From positions 62,001 to 126,000 of the forward strand of contig CAJOFA010000003.1 in NCBI GenBank assembly GCA_905233985.1: a stretch of DNA of 64,000 nucleotides, written 5' to 3'. This stretch comes from an uncultured Prevotella sp. Lineage in GTDB: Bacteria > Bacteroidota > Bacteroidia > Bacteroidales > Bacteroidaceae. The notes under the pieces were generated by a model. It worked only from the letters and a program-made list of their open reading frames with translations, was not told where the DNA came from and searched no databases. The position numbers were made by a program, and so were the translations under genes. Shown piece by piece: positions 60,995-64,000 of this stretch; positions within the stretch are counted from its first letter, which is position 1; each line of letters opens with the position of its first letter.

Positions 60995-61540
60995 TTACTT
61001 CTTTTTAGTGTTAAACTTACCGATTTCCTGAGGAGCACCGCCGTCAATCACATGAGGCAGCGAGCCTCCCTTGTAAACTTCCTTGTCAAGGTGAAGCACC
61101 AGCTTTTCGCGGTCGAACACGGCATTCTCAAAATCATTGGTGAACTCTATGGCATCGAAGTTACATGAGTTAGTGCAGAGCTGACAGAACATGCAGTCGC
61201 CCAAGTCGTACTGATAGTCATCAAGCACTTTCTTTTTCTTACCCGTCTCAGGGTCTTCGGCCATGTGCGACGTAATCTTGATGGTACCATTCGGACACGA
61301 CTTCTCACATAACGTACAAGCCGTACACTTATAGGAACCGTCTTCATTACGCTTGAACACAAGGCGTCCGCGGTGGCGCTTGGCCACATGGAGCGTCGTC
61401 TTGCGGTTCTCAGGGTACTGCTCGGTTGACTTGTTGGTGAAGAAGTCCTTGAAGTACTCCTGCCAGGTAATTTTCATACCTGTCGCCAACGTCTTGATGC
61501 CGTGCCCTATTTCTCCGAAATATGTTTTGTTATCTTCCAT
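60995..61540 (-). CDS. nuoI: NADH-quinone oxidoreductase subunit I (2x[4Fe-4S] ferredoxin-like)
   Basis: 181 aa. Two cluster motifs, CTACTLCEKSCPNG and CMFCQLCTNSCNF. In the second motif Asn replaces the usual Pro after the last Cys. Carries electrons to the quinone site through clusters N6a/N6b. The C-terminal tail is Lys/Gly-rich. Confidence 0.96.
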   Translation of the reverse strand: MEDNKTYFGEIGHGIKTLATGMKITWQEYFKDFFTNKSTEQYPENRKTTLHVAKRHRGRLVFKRNEDGSYKCTACTLCEKSCPNGTIKITSHMAEDPETGKKKKVLDDYQYDLGDCMFCQLCTNSCNFDAIEFTNDFENAVFDREKLVLHLDKEVYKGGSLPHVIDGGAPQEIGKFNTKKK

Positions 61541-61548
61541 TGCTATAC

Positions 61549-62637
61549 CTATTTAATATATAAGCCCAAAGCCACGATAACCGTCATCAGCACGAGGTTG
61601 ATGAGTGTCAGCGGCATCAGGTATTTCCACTCCAGCTTCAGAATCTGGTCAATACGCAGGCGGGGGAACGTCCACTTAATCCACATCAGCAGCCACACAA
61701 GGGCAAAAGCCTTACCCATGAACCAGACAATGCCAGGGATGTAGTTCATGACGGCATCGAATGCCTCAATACCGACATTCACAGGAGCCCAACCACCTAA
61801 GAACACCGTGGCGGCAATACCGGAAATGATAAAGAGATTAAGGAACTCAGCGAGATAGAAGAAGCCAAAGCCCATACCCGAATACTCTGTATGATGACCT
61901 GCTGTCAACTCACTCTCAGCCTCTGCCATGTCGAAGGGGCCACGGTTGGCCTCGGCATTACCTGCAACGAGGAATACCAGGAAGGCTATCAGCGCAGGGA
62001 TATGTCCCTGGAAGACAAGCCACTTCCAAGGACCTGTCTGTGCCTCGACAATACCCGACATCTGCATGGTACCCGTCAGGATAACTGCTGTTATCAGGCA
62101 GAGACAGAGCGACATCTCATAGGATATCATCTGCACAGCACCACGCATGGCACTGACCACAGAGTATTTGTTGTTGGAACCCCATCCGGCGAGGAAGATA
62201 CCAACCACGCCAATAGAAGAAATAGCGGTCAGCAGGAAGATTCCTACATTGAAGTCAAGAATCGTGGCTCCCTTGTTCCAAGGCAGGAACGAGAAGGCAC
62301 CTACTGAACCGAAAATCACCAGCAACGGAGCTACTATATAAAGGAACTTGTCTGCCTTGTCAACAAAGAAGATCTCCTTGATGAGCATCTTGAACACGTC
62401 GGCAAACACCTGCAGTATGCCCCAATAGCCTACGCGCATCGGGCCAAGACGGCACTGGAAATAGGCGCAGACCTTACGCTCCATGAATATCAATGCACAG
62501 GCAATGAGCGCATAAGCCAACAGAATGGCAACACCCACCACCACACATTCAATCAATATTGCCAACCAGTCGGGGCATCCGACAGACACCCGAAGCAGTT
62601 GGTCAAACCATTGTGTTATTATAGAAAAATCGAACAT
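61549..62637 (-). CDS. nuoH: NADH-quinone oxidoreductase subunit H
   Basis: 362 aa from ATG 62637 (MFDFSIITQWFDQLLRV); a start 15 bases earlier would overlap nuoCD and is less likely. Eight helices, with ERKVCAYFQCRLGPMRVGYWGILQVFADVFKMLIKE, RGPFDMAEAESELTAGHHTEYSGMGFG. Forms part of the quinone chamber. Confidence 0.96.
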   Translation of the reverse strand: MFDFSIITQWFDQLLRVSVGCPDWLAILIECVVVGVAILLAYALIACALIFMERKVCAYFQCRLGPMRVGYWGILQVFADVFKMLIKEIFFVDKADKFLYIVAPLLVIFGSVGAFSFLPWNKGATILDFNVGIFLLTAISSIGVVGIFLAGWGSNNKYSVVSAMRGAVQMISYEMSLCLCLITAVILTGTMQMSGIVEAQTGPWKWLVFQGHIPALIAFLVFLVAGNAEANRGPFDMAEAESELTAGHHTEYSGMGFGFFYLAEFLNLFIISGIAATVFLGGWAPVNVGIEAFDAVMNYIPGIVWFMGKAFALVWLLMWIKWTFPRLRIDQILKLEWKYLMPLTLINLVLMTVIVALGLYIK

Positions 62638-62641
62638 AATA

Positions 62642-64000
62642 TTATCTGTCAATGTCAGGAATTACAAAGTCAATAGCTGCACCCGTAGCCACGAGGTCGG
62701 CAATCTTCTGCCCACGCAGCATCGGATCAAGCGCACCCGTCAGCGAGAGTCCCATCGGACGCATCTTCAAACGATACGGGCTCTTGTCGCCACGTGAGTC
62801 AAGATAGACGCCAAACTCACCGCTGGCACCCTCGACAGAGAAGTACCACTGTCCTTCGGGCACCTTGATAATGGGCTTCTGCTTCACATAGAAGTCGCCG
62901 GCGGGGATGTTGTCAATGAGCTGCTCGATGATATGCAGACTCTGATACATCTCCTTAATGTGACAGGTGTAACGGTCCATCGTGTCGCAGCCCGTCATCG
63001 TAACCTGCTCCCACTCCACCTTGTCGTACATATCGTACGGGTGATTCTTACGCACATCGTTCTTCCAGCCTGAGGCACGTCCGGCAGGACCTGTCACGGC
63101 ATACGAGATGCAGTCGGCCTTCGACATCGGCCCCACACCCTCAAAACGGTTATGGGTAATGATGTTGTCACCAAAGACATCAACATACTCCTGAATGATG
63201 GGCTTCATGTAAGCTACAAGCTTCTTCACATTCTGGACGAAGTTCGGGTCAATATCATCCTGCAAGCCACCGATACGGTAGTAGTTCTGAATCAGACGTC
63301 CACCGGTGGTTTCCTCCATGCAGTTCAGCACATGCTCACGGTCGCGCATCGAATAAAGGAATGCCGTGAGAGCACCCATATCCTGAGCGCAGCAACCCAC
63401 GTACAACAGATGGGAGTCAATACGCTGCAACTCATCCATGATAGTGCGGATGTACTTGATACGGTCAGTCAGTTCTACGCCTAATCCCTCTTCGATAACA
63501 CCCACCAGTGCATGGCGGTGCATCATGGCACTCAGATAGTTAAGCCTATCCGTTAAAGCAAGAGTTTGAGGATAGGTATAGCTCTCGCACATCTTCTCAA
63601 TACCGCGATGGATATAGCCCAAATGCGGATAGACGCGCTTCACGGTTTCTCCATCAAGCACAGTTTGCAAGCGAAGCACACCATGTGTCGAGGGATGCTG
63701 CGGACCGATGTTGATAACATAGTCGTCGCTGGCAAACAGCTTGTTCTGCTTCGACTGCAGGTTGCCGTCTTTATCAATAAAGTATTCCAAACCGTAATCG
63801 GGTTCAATGTCGTCCTCTAAGGTGTATTCGTCATTGAACTTCCAGTCCTTACGGAAGGGGAAGCCCTTGAAGTCACTGCGCAGGAACAGGCGACGCATAT
63901 CGGGATGACCGAGGAACACGATACCATAGAAGTCATATACCTCACGCTCCAACAGGTCGGCCACATGCCAGATCTTTGAAACGGTAGGAATATAAGGAAT
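62642..64000 (-). CDS. nuoCD: NADH-quinone oxidoreductase fused subunit C/D (5' end outside window)
   Basis: At least 452 aa visible; the reading frame stays open to the window edge (IPYIPTVSKIWHVADLLE precedes the first possible start at 63964), so the gene starts beyond 64000. The NuoC part (REVYDFYGIVFLGHPDMRRLFL) runs directly into NuoD (NIGPQHPSTHGVLR, HIHRGIEK-type segment GYIHRGIEKMCE, RIDSHLLY, PAGRASGWKNDVRK, GPKG-like end region). The fusion is usual in Bacteroidetes. NuoD binds quinone. Directly followed by nuoH with no nuoE, F or G between. Confidence 0.95.
   Translation of the reverse strand: MPYIPTVSKIWHVADLLEREVYDFYGIVFLGHPDMRRLFLRSDFKGFPFRKDWKFNDEYTLEDDIEPDYGLEYFIDKDGNLQSKQNKLFASDDYVINIGPQHPSTHGVLRLQTVLDGETVKRVYPHLGYIHRGIEKMCESYTYPQTLALTDRLNYLSAMMHRHALVGVIEEGLGVELTDRIKYIRTIMDELQRIDSHLLYVGCCAQDMGALTAFLYSMRDREHVLNCMEETTGGRLIQNYYRIGGLQDDIDPNFVQNVKKLVAYMKPIIQEYVDVFGDNIITHNRFEGVGPMSKADCISYAVTGPAGRASGWKNDVRKNHPYDMYDKVEWEQVTMTGCDTMDRYTCHIKEMYQSLHIIEQLIDNIPAGDFYVKQKPIIKVPEGQWYFSVEGASGEFGVYLDSRGDKSPYRLKMRPMGLSLTGALDPMLRGQKIADLVATGAAIDFVIPDIDR

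Overview
The window looks like chromosomal DNA of a Bacteroidales bacterium, most probably Prevotellaceae. The evidence is as follows. Many genes are preceded by the Bacteroidetes-type promoter (a TTTG at -33 and TAnnTTTG at -7, 19-20 bp apart), and Shine-Dalgarno sequences are scarce. Complex I is laid out nuoCD-H-I-J-K-L-M-N with nuoC and nuoD fused. Family-typical proteins are present: GldB-like lipoprotein, HU-related TIGR01201-type protein, DUF4348 lipoprotein, tandem deoxynucleoside kinases, a SPOR lipoprotein and a TonB-dependent receptor. No tRNA, rRNA, CRISPR array, integrase, transposase or reverse transcriptase was recognised.

Layout. 0.1-9.4 kb: a CHASE2/FecR-like pair, tex, then the translation block infC-rpmI-rplT and thrS, split by an opposite-strand histidine-kinase-like gene that lacks its phospho-acceptor His. 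9.5-16 kb: accessory genes for small secreted proteins and three WG-repeat proteins, separated by unusual 22-bp-period tandem arrays and duplicated promoter cassettes. 15.9-27.4 kb: a Hanks-type kinase with MORN repeats, a TPR protein, def, ruvX, a SPOR lipoprotein, a small membrane operon, an MBL hydrolase, murB, pheS and two nucleoside kinases. 27.5-34.1 kb: nudix hydrolase, two toxin-antitoxin pairs, a candidate structured RNA, an HU-like protein, two more WG-repeat genes plus a WG remnant, and a B3/B4 protein. 34.1-36.2 kb: ligA. 36.4-46.2 kb: a one-direction cassette of eukaryotic-like signalling genes (LytTR, FHA, two EF-hand/glycine-zipper proteins, caspase, zinc-ribbon FHA, PP2C, secreted protein, MORN kinase, HExxH protein). 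46.3-55.2 kb: Zn/Cd P-type ATPase, gldB-like gene, a third 22-bp array, a formylglycine-generating-enzyme-fold protein whose C-terminus looks like a diversity-generating-retroelement variable region, hemW, a TonB receptor and an amidase. 55.2-64 kb: complex I genes, cut by the window end inside nuoCD.

How the genes may work together. The 36-46 kb cassette contains a complete writer (kinase), eraser (PP2C) and reader (FHA) set for Ser/Thr phosphorylation, with an exported caspase-like protease and calcium-loop proteins between them. A second kinase of the same architecture sits at 15.9 kb next to TPR and WG-repeat genes. Secreted WG-repeat proteins and the FGE-fold protein share a similar signal peptide, most of them with a Lys/Glu/Arg/Ala-rich linker, and three of these genes are followed by arrays that share an exact 22-bp period but not a sequence. 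The best candidates for something undescribed are these arrays, the DGR-like variable region, and the phospho-signalling/caspase cassette.
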